From Actinomycetota bacterium (GTDB lineage: Bacteria > Actinomycetota > Actinomycetes > Mycobacteriales > Mycobacteriaceae): a stretch of DNA of 33,677 nucleotides. This document shows positions 7,862 to 15,441 of the stretch, piece after piece. Where the stretch lies: the NCBI GenBank assembly GCA_030836785.1, contig JAUPLT010000094.1, positions 1 to 33,677 on the forward strand. Direction: 5' to 3'. The position numbers and the translations under genes are program-made. The notes below the pieces were generated by a model. It was not told the DNA's origin. It ran no database searches and was given only the letters and a program-made list of their open reading frames with translations. Numbering within the stretch: the first letter of the stretch is position 1; every line of letters begins with the position of its first letter.

Positions 7862-7890
7862 GCGATGGGACAGTAGGCGATAGGACGATG
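7846..7890 (+). repeat. 15-bp tandem repeat spanning the vWA stop codon
   Basis: GGCGATGGGACAGTA occurs at 7846-7860 and 7861-7875, with a decayed third copy GGCGATAGGACGATG at 7876-7890. In the gene's frame each perfect unit reads Ala-Met-Gly-Gln-stop, so the terminal codons and the TAG are duplicated in frame; the third ends in TGA. The array ends just before the convergent SDR gene. Confidence 0.93.
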
Positions 7891-7897
7891 ATGCCGA

Positions 7898-8665
7898 TCA
7901 GAACACCGAATAGCCGCCGTCCATCACCACGGTCTGACCGGTGAAATAGCCCGATCCGGGGCTGGCCAGCCACACCGCCAGCGCTTCGAAGTCCTCGGGA
8001 ACGCCCCAGCGCCGCAGTGGGACCCGGGGCAGGATCTTGGTCTGCGCGGCATCCGAGGACAGCAGGCCCTCGGTCATCGCGGCGACCGTCCAGCCCGGGA
8101 CGATCGCGTTGGCCCGGATCCCGTCACGGGCCAGTTCCACCGCCAGTCCGCGCGCCATCGCCGCCACGCCGGCCTTGGCGGCCGCGTAGTGCGGGGAATA
8201 CGGCAACCCGTCGCTCTGCGACACGCTCGAGGTGAAGACGATCGATCCGGTGCGGCGGGTCTTCATGTGGCCCACCACCGCGCGCACGGTGAAGAACTGC
8301 CCGTCGAGATTGACCGAGGTCACCCGGCGCCATTCCGCGGTGCTCATCTCATCGATGGGGGTGGGCCGGCCCGGCACTCCGGCGTTGGCGAAGCAGGAGT
8401 CGATCTGGCCGAACCGTTCCAGCGTCGCCGCCACCCCGGCCGCCACTGCCTCCTCGTCGGCGACATCGACGGTGAACGCCGCCACCGGTGCGCCGCCGTC
8501 GGCGCTGAGTTCCTCGACGGCCGCGGCGTTGCGGTCGGTATTGGTGCCCCAGATCGCGACCGCGGCGCCGGCGTCGTGCAGACCGCGGGCCATGCCCTTG
8601 CCGATACCGCTGTTTCCGCCGGTCACCAGGGCGACGTGCCCGCTGAGATCATGCCAGGAAGCCAT
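7898..8665 (-). CDS. Short-chain dehydrogenase/reductase (classical SDR)
   Basis: A 255-residue NAD(P)-dependent oxidoreductase. The Rossmann motif is TGGNSGIG (15-22), followed by FANAG, Ser146/147 in FTSSVSQ and the catalytic pair Tyr160/Lys164 in YAAAK; the end SGYFTGQTVVMDGGYSVF is typical of FabG/glucose-dehydrogenase-like SDRs. The substrate cannot be told from sequence. ATG 8665 has a TANNNT -10 (TAGGGT) 6 nt upstream and no Shine-Dalgarno, predicting a leaderless mRNA. It converges with the vWA gene. Confidence 0.92.
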   Translation of the reverse strand: MASWHDLSGHVALVTGGNSGIGKGMARGLHDAGAAVAIWGTNTDRNAAAVEELSADGGAPVAAFTVDVADEEAVAAGVAATLERFGQIDSCFANAGVPGRPTPIDEMSTAEWRRVTSVNLDGQFFTVRAVVGHMKTRRTGSIVFTSSVSQSDGLPYSPHYAAAKAGVAAMARGLAVELARDGIRANAIVPGWTVAAMTEGLLSSDAAQTKILPRVPLRRWGVPEDFEALAVWLASPGSGYFTGQTVVMDGGYSVF

Positions 8666-8671
8666 GGGCGC

Positions 8672-8677
8672 ACCCTA
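8672..8677 (-). promoter_or_regulatory. -10 element TAGGGT of the SDR gene (leaderless)
   Basis: Minus-strand TAGGGT, then GCGCCC (6 nt), then ATG 8665. The spacing predicts that the transcript starts at the A of the start codon. Confidence 0.55.
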
Positions 8678-8705
8678 TCGTGGGATTCGCGGTGTCGCGG
8701 CTCGC

Positions 8706-11075
8706 TCAGATCATGTCCCGGGCGGTCATCCACCGCATGATCGGCCACCCGACGAACACCGGCAGCCACACCGTCAGCACCCGGTAGAGCAACACGCTGG
8801 GCACCGCGACGGCGGTCGGAACGCCGAAGGCGGCCAGGCCGCCGATCAGGGCCGCCTCCACCGCGCCCACCCCGCCCGGCGTCGGGGCGGCCGACGCCAG
8901 GGTGCCGCCCACCATCGTCACCACCGTCACCGTCACGAACGTCGTTCCGCCGCCGAACGCCTCGACGCTGGCCCACAACGCCAGCGCTGCCCCCAACGTC
9001 GTTCCGGCGCAACCCAACACGATCAAGGCGAAGCGCTTGGGTTCACGGACCAACTCGACCAGGTCGGTGCCGACCTCGGCGATCTTCGGCCGGATCGCGG
9101 TGTCCAGCCAGCGCCGCAGCTTGGGCACCAGCAGGAACGCGCCCACCGCTCCCAGCGCCAGGCCGCCGATCAGGTAGAGCAGGGTCAGCTTGGGAACGAA
9201 ATGCGACAGGTCCGCCGAGGCGCCCGCCGCGACGGAGAAGAAGATCAGCAACGCCACGTGGGTGATCACCTGCACGGCCTGCTGGACGGCCACCGCGGCG
9301 GTGGCCCGCACCGTGCCCAGACCGGCCTTCTGCAGGAACCTGGTGCTCAACGCCAGTCCACCCACCCCGGCTGGGGTTGTGGTGGCGGCGAAGGTGTTGG
9401 CGAACTGCATGATGACCAGGTTGCGGAACGTCACGGTCTCGCCGGCGCACGCCCACAGCCCGGCCGCCGCGCCGACGTAGGTCAGCGCGGACACCGCGAG
9501 CCCAAGCAGTGCCCACCAATAGTTGGCGCTGCGCAATTCGTTGAAGAAGGTCGGCACCGTGGAGATGAACGGGTAGGCGACGTAGACCAGGGCGACCAGC
9601 AGCACCAACTGGATCACCTGCTTGCGGTTGAACCGGGTGATCGACTCGGTCTGGATCGCCTGCGCGCCGGTCTGGTGCTTGACCTCGTCACGGGCCGCGG
9701 TCAGGGTCGCCTTGGCATCGGTGACGGTCTTGCGCAGCCGGGCCGGCATCGCCGAGCGGGTCAACCGGCGCGAGGCGGTCAGGACCGTATCGGCGTCGAA
9801 CACCTCGATGGCGGCGCGGACCGATGGCTCCGCGCCGAACCGGTCAGTCGACGTCAGCAACAGTTGGGCGATGTCGGCCTGCAGACGCTCCTCCGGCGCG
9901 CCGTACTCGGCGTGGCCGAACCCGCCGAACAACGCATGCCCGTCGTCGATGGAGATCTCGCTGGCGCGCAGGTCGCCGTGCGCGATCTGATGGCGGTGCA
10001 GCAGAGCCAGCGCGTTCCACACCGGGCCGACCGCCTCCGGCCCGGCCTGATCCAGCGGCGTCCCCCGCGGCGGGGTATGGGCGAACATGGTCCAGCCGCG
10101 GTCCAGGCCGGCCAGGGTCGAAGTGGTGGTGTTCGCGGCCTCCAGGTCACCGACGGCGATGGTCATCAGCGCCCGGTGCTCCACGGCCCGGTGCATCGAG
10201 GTCTGCAGCGGCCCGGTCTCGGAGTCACGCAACACCAGCCAGCGCCAGAACTGCCGGATCGCGCCACCGCTGCGCTGGTTCGGCCCATACAACTCGATGA
10301 CCGCGCCCTCGCCGGCGGTCCCGGTCGCCAACAGCTCCAACGGCCCGCGGCCGGCGGGCCGCACCACGGTGATTCCCTCGACGTGAAACCCGCGCCGCGA
10401 CAGCGCCCGCACCGCGCCGTCCAGCGGAACCTCCAGGGCCGGGGTGCCCACCACCAGAACCACCAGGGCGCCGACGAACCAGCCGACCGACAGGCCCAGC
10501 AGCGACCGCGCGGGCACCACCGCGCTGACGACGAGGTGGATCGGGACGAACGCCAATAACAGCGCCCACCACCAGCGTCGCCACCGGGCTGGCAGCCACG
10601 GACCCGAGACGGTGAGCACCGCTGCCAGCATCGCGATCCAGCGCGGGTCGTCGAGGAACTGCGACAGCGTGGTCGACAGCCGTTCGTTGAGGTCGAAATG
10701 CCAGTCCGGGGCGGTGATGCCCTGACCGGTGATCGACAGCGAGAGGACGGCGATGAACCCGGCGGCCGCGTACGCGCCGAGCAGTTTCCACTGCCGGCCG
10801 GCGATCAGACCGATGAAGATGACGAAGGGCAGCGCGACGATCGCGATGCCGTAGGCCAGGTACACCAGATTGGACTGGGTGGGCGAGAGCACGCCGACGA
10901 TCCGGGAGATGGACTTCTCCAGGCCCACCCAGTCGCTGCGGGTGATCAGCGAGCTCGTCACCACCAGGGCGAGAAAGACTCCGGACAGGCCCACCCGGAC
11001 GATGTCGTTGGTGCGCCGGGTCAACGGCTGCAGCAGGTTGCCCGCTACCGCAATCTCCCGACCGTCGACCCGCAT
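8706..11075 (-). CDS. Flippase-like UPF0104/LPG-synthase-TM protein with internal pseudokinase domain
   Basis: A 789-residue membrane protein in three parts: about six N-terminal transmembrane segments (24-215), a soluble kinase-like domain (about 220-460), and a C-terminal UPF0104 multi-span region of the lysylphosphatidylglycerol-synthase type (about 485-785). The kinase-like part keeps HGDL (366-369), like the catalytic loop of RIO/APH-type kinases. However, the metal-binding Asn position is Glu373, and the DFG-equivalent reads GFG (385-387), so the metal-binding Asp is lost; it is probably a pseudokinase. There is no aminoacyl-transferase domain, so lysyl-PG synthesis is not supported; lipid or glycan translocation is the better guess. 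Last gene of the 14315-8706 operon, with a possible internal promoter (TAAGTT, 11082-11087). Confidence 0.82.
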   Translation of the reverse strand: MRVDGREIAVAGNLLQPLTRRTNDIVRVGLSGVFLALVVTSSLITRSDWVGLEKSISRIVGVLSPTQSNLVYLAYGIAIVALPFVIFIGLIAGRQWKLLGAYAAAGFIAVLSLSITGQGITAPDWHFDLNERLSTTLSQFLDDPRWIAMLAAVLTVSGPWLPARWRRWWWALLLAFVPIHLVVSAVVPARSLLGLSVGWFVGALVVLVVGTPALEVPLDGAVRALSRRGFHVEGITVVRPAGRGPLELLATGTAGEGAVIELYGPNQRSGGAIRQFWRWLVLRDSETGPLQTSMHRAVEHRALMTIAVGDLEAANTTTSTLAGLDRGWTMFAHTPPRGTPLDQAGPEAVGPVWNALALLHRHQIAHGDLRASEISIDDGHALFGGFGHAEYGAPEERLQADIAQLLLTSTDRFGAEPSVRAAIEVFDADTVLTASRRLTRSAMPARLRKTVTDAKATLTAARDEVKHQTGAQAIQTESITRFNRKQVIQLVLLVALVYVAYPFISTVPTFFNELRSANYWWALLGLAVSALTYVGAAAGLWACAGETVTFRNLVIMQFANTFAATTTPAGVGGLALSTRFLQKAGLGTVRATAAVAVQQAVQVITHVALLIFFSVAAGASADLSHFVPKLTLLYLIGGLALGAVGAFLLVPKLRRWLDTAIRPKIAEVGTDLVELVREPKRFALIVLGCAGTTLGAALALWASVEAFGGGTTFVTVTVVTMVGGTLASAAPTPGGVGAVEAALIGGLAAFGVPTAVAVPSVLLYRVLTVWLPVFVGWPIMRWMTARDMI

Positions 11076-11081
11076 CCCCAG

Positions 11082-11087
11082 AACTTA
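11082..11087 (-). promoter_or_regulatory. Possible internal -10 TAAGTT before the flippase-like gene
   Basis: In the 15-nt gap after the chrA2 stop, minus-strand TAAGTT is followed by CTGGGG (6 nt) and ATG 11075. CTGGGG could equally be a weak ribosome-binding site, so an internal promoter is only possible. Confidence 0.3.
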
Positions 11088-11090
11088 TCG

Positions 11091-11636
11091 TTAGACGAAT
11101 CCCAGGTAGCCCAACACCGCCGCGGCAGCCACGATGAGCAGTGGGTTGGTGTCGGTTCGCACGAAAATCACGGTCGCCGCAGCGGTCAGCAGGTAGGCCC
11201 GCCAGTCGTGGTCGGCAGCCCGGCTCATGACCAGCGAGGTGGCCAGAATGAGGCCGACGGTCAGTGGGGCGAATCCCTTTTCCACCGCACGGCGGAGCTT
11301 GGAGCGCTGGGCGCGCTGCCAGGTCAATGTCACCAGGTACATCAGCAATGCGGCGGGCAGCACCATGGCGGCCGTCGCGATCAGGCCGCCCAGTAGCCCG
11401 CCGGCCACGCCCGCCGCCTGCAGTCCGGCGGCGTAGCCGACCAGCGAGACGATCAGGATGCTCGGGCCGGGTGCGGCCTGGGAGATCGAGAAGATGTCGG
11501 CGAACTGGCCGTCGGTCAGCCAGTGGTGGTCGGCGACGGCGCGCAGATGCATCTCTGGCAGAACGGTGTTCCCGCCGCCGATGGACAGCAGCGACAGGGT
11601 GCCGAACAGCCCGACCAGCGCCAGGTAGGTGTTCAC
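11091..11636 (-). CDS. ChrA-family chromate transporter, C-terminal half-size subunit
   Basis: A 181-residue polytopic protein of the CHR superfamily: LLSIGGGNTVLPEMHL near the start, then FSISQAAPGPSILIVSLVGYAAG, the conserved GPxxxxxxxxG region. It is one half of a split transporter; the partner half is encoded directly upstream. In CHR proteins the two halves form one antiporter that exports chromate or a similar oxyanion. The ORF-track entry starts at 11783, inside the partner gene; the real start is GTG 11636, overlapping the partner's stop as GTGA. Chromate as the physiological substrate is inferred from the family only. Confidence 0.88.
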   Translation of the reverse strand: MNTYLALVGLFGTLSLLSIGGGNTVLPEMHLRAVADHHWLTDGQFADIFSISQAAPGPSILIVSLVGYAAGLQAAGVAGGLLGGLIATAAMVLPAALLMYLVTLTWQRAQRSKLRRAVEKGFAPLTVGLILATSLVMSRAADHDWRAYLLTAAATVIFVRTDTNPLLIVAAAAVLGYLGFV

Positions 11637-12193
11637 GACGGTTTGGTGTCTTCCCGCGGCCAGGCCCAAAGCAGGGCGAGCGGTGCCAGGATGGCCAGGG
11701 TCAGCAGCAGCGGCCAGCGCAGCACCCCGTTGAGCACGAACGCCGCGCCGAACAACGCCACCGGGATGACGCCGGTAAGGCACTTCTTACCGGACTTGAC
11801 CACCATGGCCACGGTCATGGCGACGGCGGCCGCGGAGGCCCCGTGCAGCGCACCGGAAACCGCGGGCACTTCTTTGAAGGTGAAGTAGACGAACCCCAGC
11901 GTTAGCATCAGCGCCACCGGGACCAGACACAGGCCGAGTACCGCAGCCACTCCACCGGCGGCGCCGCGCAGGCCGGCGCCGACGAACACGGCCAGATTGA
12001 TCTGGTTCGCGCCGGGCATGATCCGGCACATGGTCATCGCCGAGAGGAACGCCTCCTCGCCCATCCACTGCTTGCGTTCCACGACGATCTTCCGCGACCA
12101 TGCCGACAGCCCGCCGCCGAACGAGGCCAGCGCGATCTGGTTGAACGTCCAGGCGATGTCGGGCAGCGATACCCGAGCACCCGGTTCGCTCAC
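11633..12193 (-). CDS. ChrA-family chromate transporter, N-terminal half-size subunit
   Basis: A 186-residue CHR-domain protein: FNQIALASFGGGLSAWSRKIVVERKQWMGEEAFLSAMTMCRIMPGANQINLAVFVG carries the FGG and PGxNQxN signatures of the family's N-terminal half. Together with the overlapping downstream gene it forms a short-chain CHR pair, whose two halves insert in opposite orientations in the membrane. GTG 12193 lies 6 nt after the PLD gene stop. An 8-bp perfect hairpin, CCGGTAAG / CTTACCGG (11772-11793), lies within the coding sequence. Confidence 0.88.
   Translation of the reverse strand: MSEPGARVSLPDIAWTFNQIALASFGGGLSAWSRKIVVERKQWMGEEAFLSAMTMCRIMPGANQINLAVFVGAGLRGAAGGVAAVLGLCLVPVALMLTLGFVYFTFKEVPAVSGALHGASAAAVAMTVAMVVKSGKKCLTGVIPVALFGAAFVLNGVLRWPLLLTLAILAPLALLWAWPREDTKPS
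11772..11793. repeat. Perfect 8-bp inverted repeat inside chrA1
   Basis: CCGGTAAG-GCACTT-CTTACCGG can form an 8-bp stem with a 6-nt loop in mRNA. It is within the reading frame (around SGKKCLTG) and no U-tract follows, so it is not a standard terminator. It may be chance or a pause/processing site. Confidence 0.5.
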
Positions 12194-12199
12194 CGCCGC

Positions 12200-13189
12200 T
12201 CACTCATGGGTCAGGTCGTCGTCGTGCGGGAAGTCGTCTTCGTGCGCCGGCATCCGCTCCAATGGGTCCGGCGGCGCGTAGCGGCGCGCGTCGCCCCAGT
12301 CCTTCTCGAACACCGACGCCAGCCGCCCCACCACATCGGGGTCAGCGATCGTCAGGCCCAGTTCTCGGCGCAGGTCGAAAGCGCTGCGGTCGATGTTCAT
12401 CGACCCGACCAGGGCCTCGCCGTCATCGACGATGATCAGCTTGGCGTGCACCCGCAGGTTCCGCTGCTTGCGCACCTTCACGCCGAACCGGCACAGGGTG
12501 CGTAGCGAGGCGAACGTGTCGAGGATGTCCCAGTCGCTGATGCCGTGCTTGCCGCCGCACAGCACCCGGACGTCCACACCGCGGTGCACAGCGGCGGCGA
12601 TGTGGTCGAGGATGACCGCGTCGACGAACTTCGGGTGCTGCACGCGCAGTGTCTTCTTGGCCCGGTCGATGAAGCGGGCCATCTGGTAACGCGAGTTGGA
12701 ATTGCTCCACAGCAGGCCGGCGGTGTCCGGCGGGTCGATGTCGAGGTGTTCCCAGTCGGCGTCGAACACCGCGACGATCTGGGCGACCTGGGCCGGGTCC
12801 CGGGTGATCACTCCGTAGTCGCGGGTGAGGGCGAAGTACTTCGGCATCAGGTTGTAGGTGGCGATCATGGCGGCCCGGTTGTCGACGACGATCGACTTCT
12901 CATGTGTCACATAGAACTTCGGACTCGCCCATTGAACGTCGATGCCGGCCGCCCGGAATGTCGCATAGGTGTCGTCGTTGGCCCGGTCGCCGCCGGACCG
13001 GGCGGCGTTGAGCATCACCCGTACCGCGACCCCGGCCCGGGCCCGCCGGAGAGTGGCCTCCACCAGGCTCGGCTCGGTGAAGGTGAACTGCTTGATCAGC
13101 AGGCTGTGCCGCGCGGAGTCGATGAAATCCCGGACCGGTTCCAGACCGTCATCGGGCTCGACTATCAGGCGAACGGACTTCTTGGACAT
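12200..13189 (-). CDS. Phospholipase D-like protein with two HKD motifs
   Basis: A 329-residue protein with both PLD half-site motifs: THEKSIVVDN in the first half, and VHAKLIIVDDGEALVGSMNIDRSAF in the second, the canonical HxKxxxxD...GSxN. It has no signal peptide or transmembrane segment, so it should be cytosolic or membrane-peripheral. PLD-fold enzymes include phospholipases, cardiolipin synthases and nucleases; the sequence does not decide between these, though the membrane-rich operon favours phospholipid chemistry. ATG 13189 overlaps the upstream stop by one base (TGATG), implying translational coupling. Confidence 0.88.
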   Translation of the reverse strand: MSKKSVRLIVEPDDGLEPVRDFIDSARHSLLIKQFTFTEPSLVEATLRRARAGVAVRVMLNAARSGGDRANDDTYATFRAAGIDVQWASPKFYVTHEKSIVVDNRAAMIATYNLMPKYFALTRDYGVITRDPAQVAQIVAVFDADWEHLDIDPPDTAGLLWSNSNSRYQMARFIDRAKKTLRVQHPKFVDAVILDHIAAAVHRGVDVRVLCGGKHGISDWDILDTFASLRTLCRFGVKVRKQRNLRVHAKLIIVDDGEALVGSMNIDRSAFDLRRELGLTIADPDVVGRLASVFEKDWGDARRYAPPDPLERMPAHEDDFPHDDDLTHE

Positions 13190-13767
13190 CAGGGCGCGGG
13201 CGGCGGTGTTGGCAGGGGCGTTGTCGGCGGGGTGGCCGCGCCCCCGGCGTCCGGAGCCTCCTCGGGTGGACGCTGGCCCAGCAGCGCTCCCCGCAGTTGC
13301 CCGGCCGTATACATCTCGTGCAACCGCTGCAGGAAAGCCAGCCTTCCGGTGCCGGGACTGTCGGCGTCCGGACCCAGGCCCGGGGCCGGTACGCCCTCGC
13401 CGGGTGCGGCCGGATCGGTGTTGAGCGGCACCAGGTAGCCGGGGTCGAACGCACTGAGGTTGGGTACGGCGGCAGGGGCGGGAACCCCCGGTTCGGCGGG
13501 CATCGGGTTCTGGGCCAGCAGTAACGCCGGGCCGAGCGCCGAAAGATCAGGCAGGCCCAGCGGTCCGGAGGGTGCGCTGCCGGTCTGACCCAGGACGGTG
13601 CCGATTCCTGCCAACAGACCTTCGCGCGGGGGCGGCGGGACCGGCGACGGCGTGATCGGTGCCGGCACCGGCGATGGTTCCTCGGGCGGGGTCGCGCCCG
13701 CCGGTGCCGCCCCGATCGCGGTGAGCCCGAGCAGCACTGCCGCGGCCCACGACCGCCGCGCCGTCAT
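13189..13767 (-). CDS. Secreted proline-rich protein
   Basis: A 192-residue exported protein: signal peptide MTARRSWAAAVLLGLTAIGAAPAGA (cleavage likely after AGA, about residue 25), then a Pro-rich linker (TPPEEPSPVPAPITPSPVPPPP), a central region with PDLSALGPALLLAQNPMPAEPG and PNLSAFDPGYLVPLNTDP, and a Pro-rich C-terminus. The segment RLAFLQRLHEMYTAG looks helical. I do not recognise a catalytic domain; this kind of cell-wall-located Pro-rich protein is common in mycobacteria. Its start overlaps the upstream stop (ATGA), and its stop overlaps the PLD start. Confidence 0.8.
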   Translation of the reverse strand: MTARRSWAAAVLLGLTAIGAAPAGATPPEEPSPVPAPITPSPVPPPPREGLLAGIGTVLGQTGSAPSGPLGLPDLSALGPALLLAQNPMPAEPGVPAPAAVPNLSAFDPGYLVPLNTDPAAPGEGVPAPGLGPDADSPGTGRLAFLQRLHEMYTAGQLRGALLGQRPPEEAPDAGGAATPPTTPLPTPPPAP

Positions 13768-14315
13768 TGCTTGCAGAGTTCGACGATCTTCTTGTTGGTC
13801 TCCTCGGCCGATCGCAGCAACCCTGCCTGGGGTTCCTTGTCGTTGGGGATACCGGCCAGGGCGTTGACCGCGAGACCGTTGAGGTCACCGGCGAAGGAGC
13901 GCACCTGGTCGGCGAGTTCCTTCGGCGCGTTCGGGGGCAACTCGTCGAGCAGGTAGCTCGCGCCGGCCGACATCGCCAGCCGGGCGTTGGCGGCAATGGC
14001 CTCGGCTGCGACCGGGGCGACCGGACCGAGGTCGGGCCCGGGAGCGCGCTTGGTCTGGATCGAGACGGCCGTGCTGACGGTCTCGAAAACGCTGCACACG
14101 TGGGCTTTCGGGTCGGATATCGTGCCGGCGGGCGTCGGAGCGGGTTTGAACAACGCCCACCCGGCGCCGGCCGCGGCCAGCAGCGAAATCACCAGGGCCG
14201 TCGGGGCGATCCAGCGCGGGCTCTTCGGCTCGACGTGGAAGGGCACCCTGGACACCTCCGCGAGGGGGGTCCCCGGGAGGCTGGGGTCGGTCGGGGACGG
14301 CGCGGGCTCAGTCAT
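13764..14315 (-). CDS. Conserved single-pass membrane-anchored protein, first gene of the chrA/PLD operon
   Basis: A 183-residue protein with a cytoplasmic Pro/Ser-rich tail, one transmembrane segment (WIAPTALVISLLAAAGAGWALF, about 35-56) and an extracytoplasmic helical domain with cysteines near each end (HVCSVFET; VELCKQ) that could form a disulfide. No function is recognised. ATG 14315 has a TANNNT -10 (TAGGAT) 6 nt upstream, predicting a leaderless mRNA and the operon promoter. The stop overlaps the next gene's ATG. Confidence 0.8.
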   Translation of the reverse strand: MTEPAPSPTDPSLPGTPLAEVSRVPFHVEPKSPRWIAPTALVISLLAAAGAGWALFKPAPTPAGTISDPKAHVCSVFETVSTAVSIQTKRAPGPDLGPVAPVAAEAIAANARLAMSAGASYLLDELPPNAPKELADQVRSFAGDLNGLAVNALAGIPNDKEPQAGLLRSAEETNKKIVELCKQ

Positions 14316-14321
14316 GGGCCG

Positions 14322-14337
14322 ATCCTACAAGTAGGCT
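14322..14337. promoter_or_regulatory. Back-to-back -10 elements in a palindrome (divergent promoter)
   Basis: The palindrome CCTAC-AA-GTAGG (14324-14335) carries TAGGAT on the minus strand (14327-14322, 6 nt from ATG 14315) and TAGGCT on the plus strand (14332-14337, starting RNA near 14345 for the small secreted protein). The two divergent promoters would share melted DNA, so polymerases probably compete. Confidence 0.5.
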
Positions 14338-14376
14338 GGTGGGTGACAGCAAAGAGACAAACAAGAGGTCACGGCC

Positions 14377-14634
14377 ATTCCGGTTCATCGCGTTCTGGTG
14401 TACGCCACCTGCCTGGCAGCGGTGGCGGGGGTTCTGTTCGGCCTCGCGCCGGTCGCGGACGCCCAGAATTGCGCGCCCGGATTCGTGCCCAACCCCTACA
14501 ACTCCCAGTGCCTGTCGCCGGTGATCACCCCGACCATCAACGGTGTTCCCTGTGTCCCCAGCAATCTCGGCCTGTGCCAGTCGTTCGTGCAGAACCAGCA
14601 GCCGCCCCGGAAGCCCGGGAGCTTCGCCGGCTGA
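14377..14634 (+). CDS. Small secreted cysteine-containing protein
   Basis: A short exported protein with signal sequence VYATCLAAVAGVLFGLAPVADAQ and a mature part of about 55 residues, NCAPGFVPNPYNSQC...PCVPSNLGLCQSF...RKPGSFAG, with four cysteines. The ORF track starts at GTG 14398, which lacks a ribosome-binding site. AAGAGG at 14363-14368 lies 8 nt before an in-frame ATT at 14377, giving a better N-terminus (PVHRVLVYATCL) with a basic residue before the hydrophobic core, so the rare ATT start is preferred. Unknown function; similar in style to the 18189-18638 protein. Confidence 0.65.
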   Translation: MPVHRVLVYATCLAAVAGVLFGLAPVADAQNCAPGFVPNPYNSQCLSPVITPTINGVPCVPSNLGLCQSFVQNQQPPRKPGSFAG

Positions 14635-14644
14635 GCCGTCCAGG

Positions 14645-15430
14645 TCAGGTGTGGGTCACCGTCTTGTTCATCAGCCGCTGCACCCAGTTCGGTGTCACCT
14701 GCACCATCGCGGCCAGCACTGTGGCCTGCCGGCCGACCGGGTGGTGCACGCGGGGCAGCAGGTGCCGGCCCGGCCGGGTGGCCGCGCAAATCTCCGCGGC
14801 GACCTCGTCGGCCCCGAGGTGCACACCCAGCGATGCGGTGCTGGCTGTCTCGACGCCGTCGACCATGCCGGTCGCCACGAACAACGGCCACATGTCGATG
14901 ACCCGGATACCGTGGCGCCGCCACTCCAACTCGAGGGCTTCGGTCAGGCCGCGCACCGCGAACTTGGTCGCTGAGTAGGTGGCCAGTTCGGGCTGGCCGT
15001 ACATCGCCGAAGCCGAGCACAGGTTGACCACCTGGGCGCCGGCGGTGTCGCGCAGATAGGGGAAGGCGGTGTGCATTCCGGTCAGCACACCGTTCACGTT
15101 GACCTCCACGATGCGCCGCTGGGTTGCCAGCGGGATGTCCTCGAACCGGCCGGCACTGAGAATGCCGGCGTTGTTGATCAGGATGTCCAGACGGCGCGAC
15201 GGGCCGGCGAACTCGGCCAGCCGGGCGGCCCAGGCCTCGGCGTCGGTGACGTCGAGGTCACCGGTTGCGATATCGCCGCCGCTGCCGGTGACTTCCGCAG
15301 CCAGGGTGGCAAGTCCGGCGGAGTCGATGTCGTAGGCGCCCACCCGGTAGCCGCGGGCGGCGAACAGACGCGCGGTGGCGCGGCCGATACCGGCGGAAGC
15401 GCCGGTGATGAAGACGGTCGGGGAGGTCAT
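14645..15430 (-). CDS. Short-chain dehydrogenase/reductase
   Basis: A 261-residue classical SDR: TGASAGIG (9-16), INNAG (85-89), CSASAMYG and Tyr152/Lys156 in YSATK. The C-terminal HPVGRQATVLAAMVQVTPNWVQRLMNKTV resembles the tail of mycobacterial SDRs that act on lipid or steroid-type substrates, but the substrate is not certain. The ORF-track start (15457) overlaps the upstream gene; ATG 15430, 11 nt after the acetoacetyl-CoA synthetase stop, is preferred. Probably co-transcribed with that gene. Confidence 0.9.
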   Translation of the reverse strand: MTSPTVFITGASAGIGRATARLFAARGYRVGAYDIDSAGLATLAAEVTGSGGDIATGDLDVTDAEAWAARLAEFAGPSRRLDILINNAGILSAGRFEDIPLATQRRIVEVNVNGVLTGMHTAFPYLRDTAGAQVVNLCSASAMYGQPELATYSATKFAVRGLTEALELEWRRHGIRVIDMWPLFVATGMVDGVETASTASLGVHLGADEVAAEICAATRPGRHLLPRVHHPVGRQATVLAAMVQVTPNWVQRLMNKTVTHT

Positions 15431-15441
15431 GCCTGATGAAT

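Noticed and set aside
8232-10559. A 775-aa plus-strand ORF, and other long antisense ORFs (4445-5758, 22155-23612, 16216-17235, 31517-33004)
   Set aside because: These are high-GC shadows opposite genes with clear motifs (SDR, flippase-like, 13E12, otsB1, AACS, Rv2030c-like). Their translations are Arg/Gly/His/Gln-rich with no recognisable domains.
8706-11075. Lysyl-phosphatidylglycerol synthase (MprF/LysX) assignment
   Set aside because: Only the membrane region resembles LPG synthases; the aminoacyl-transferase domain is absent.
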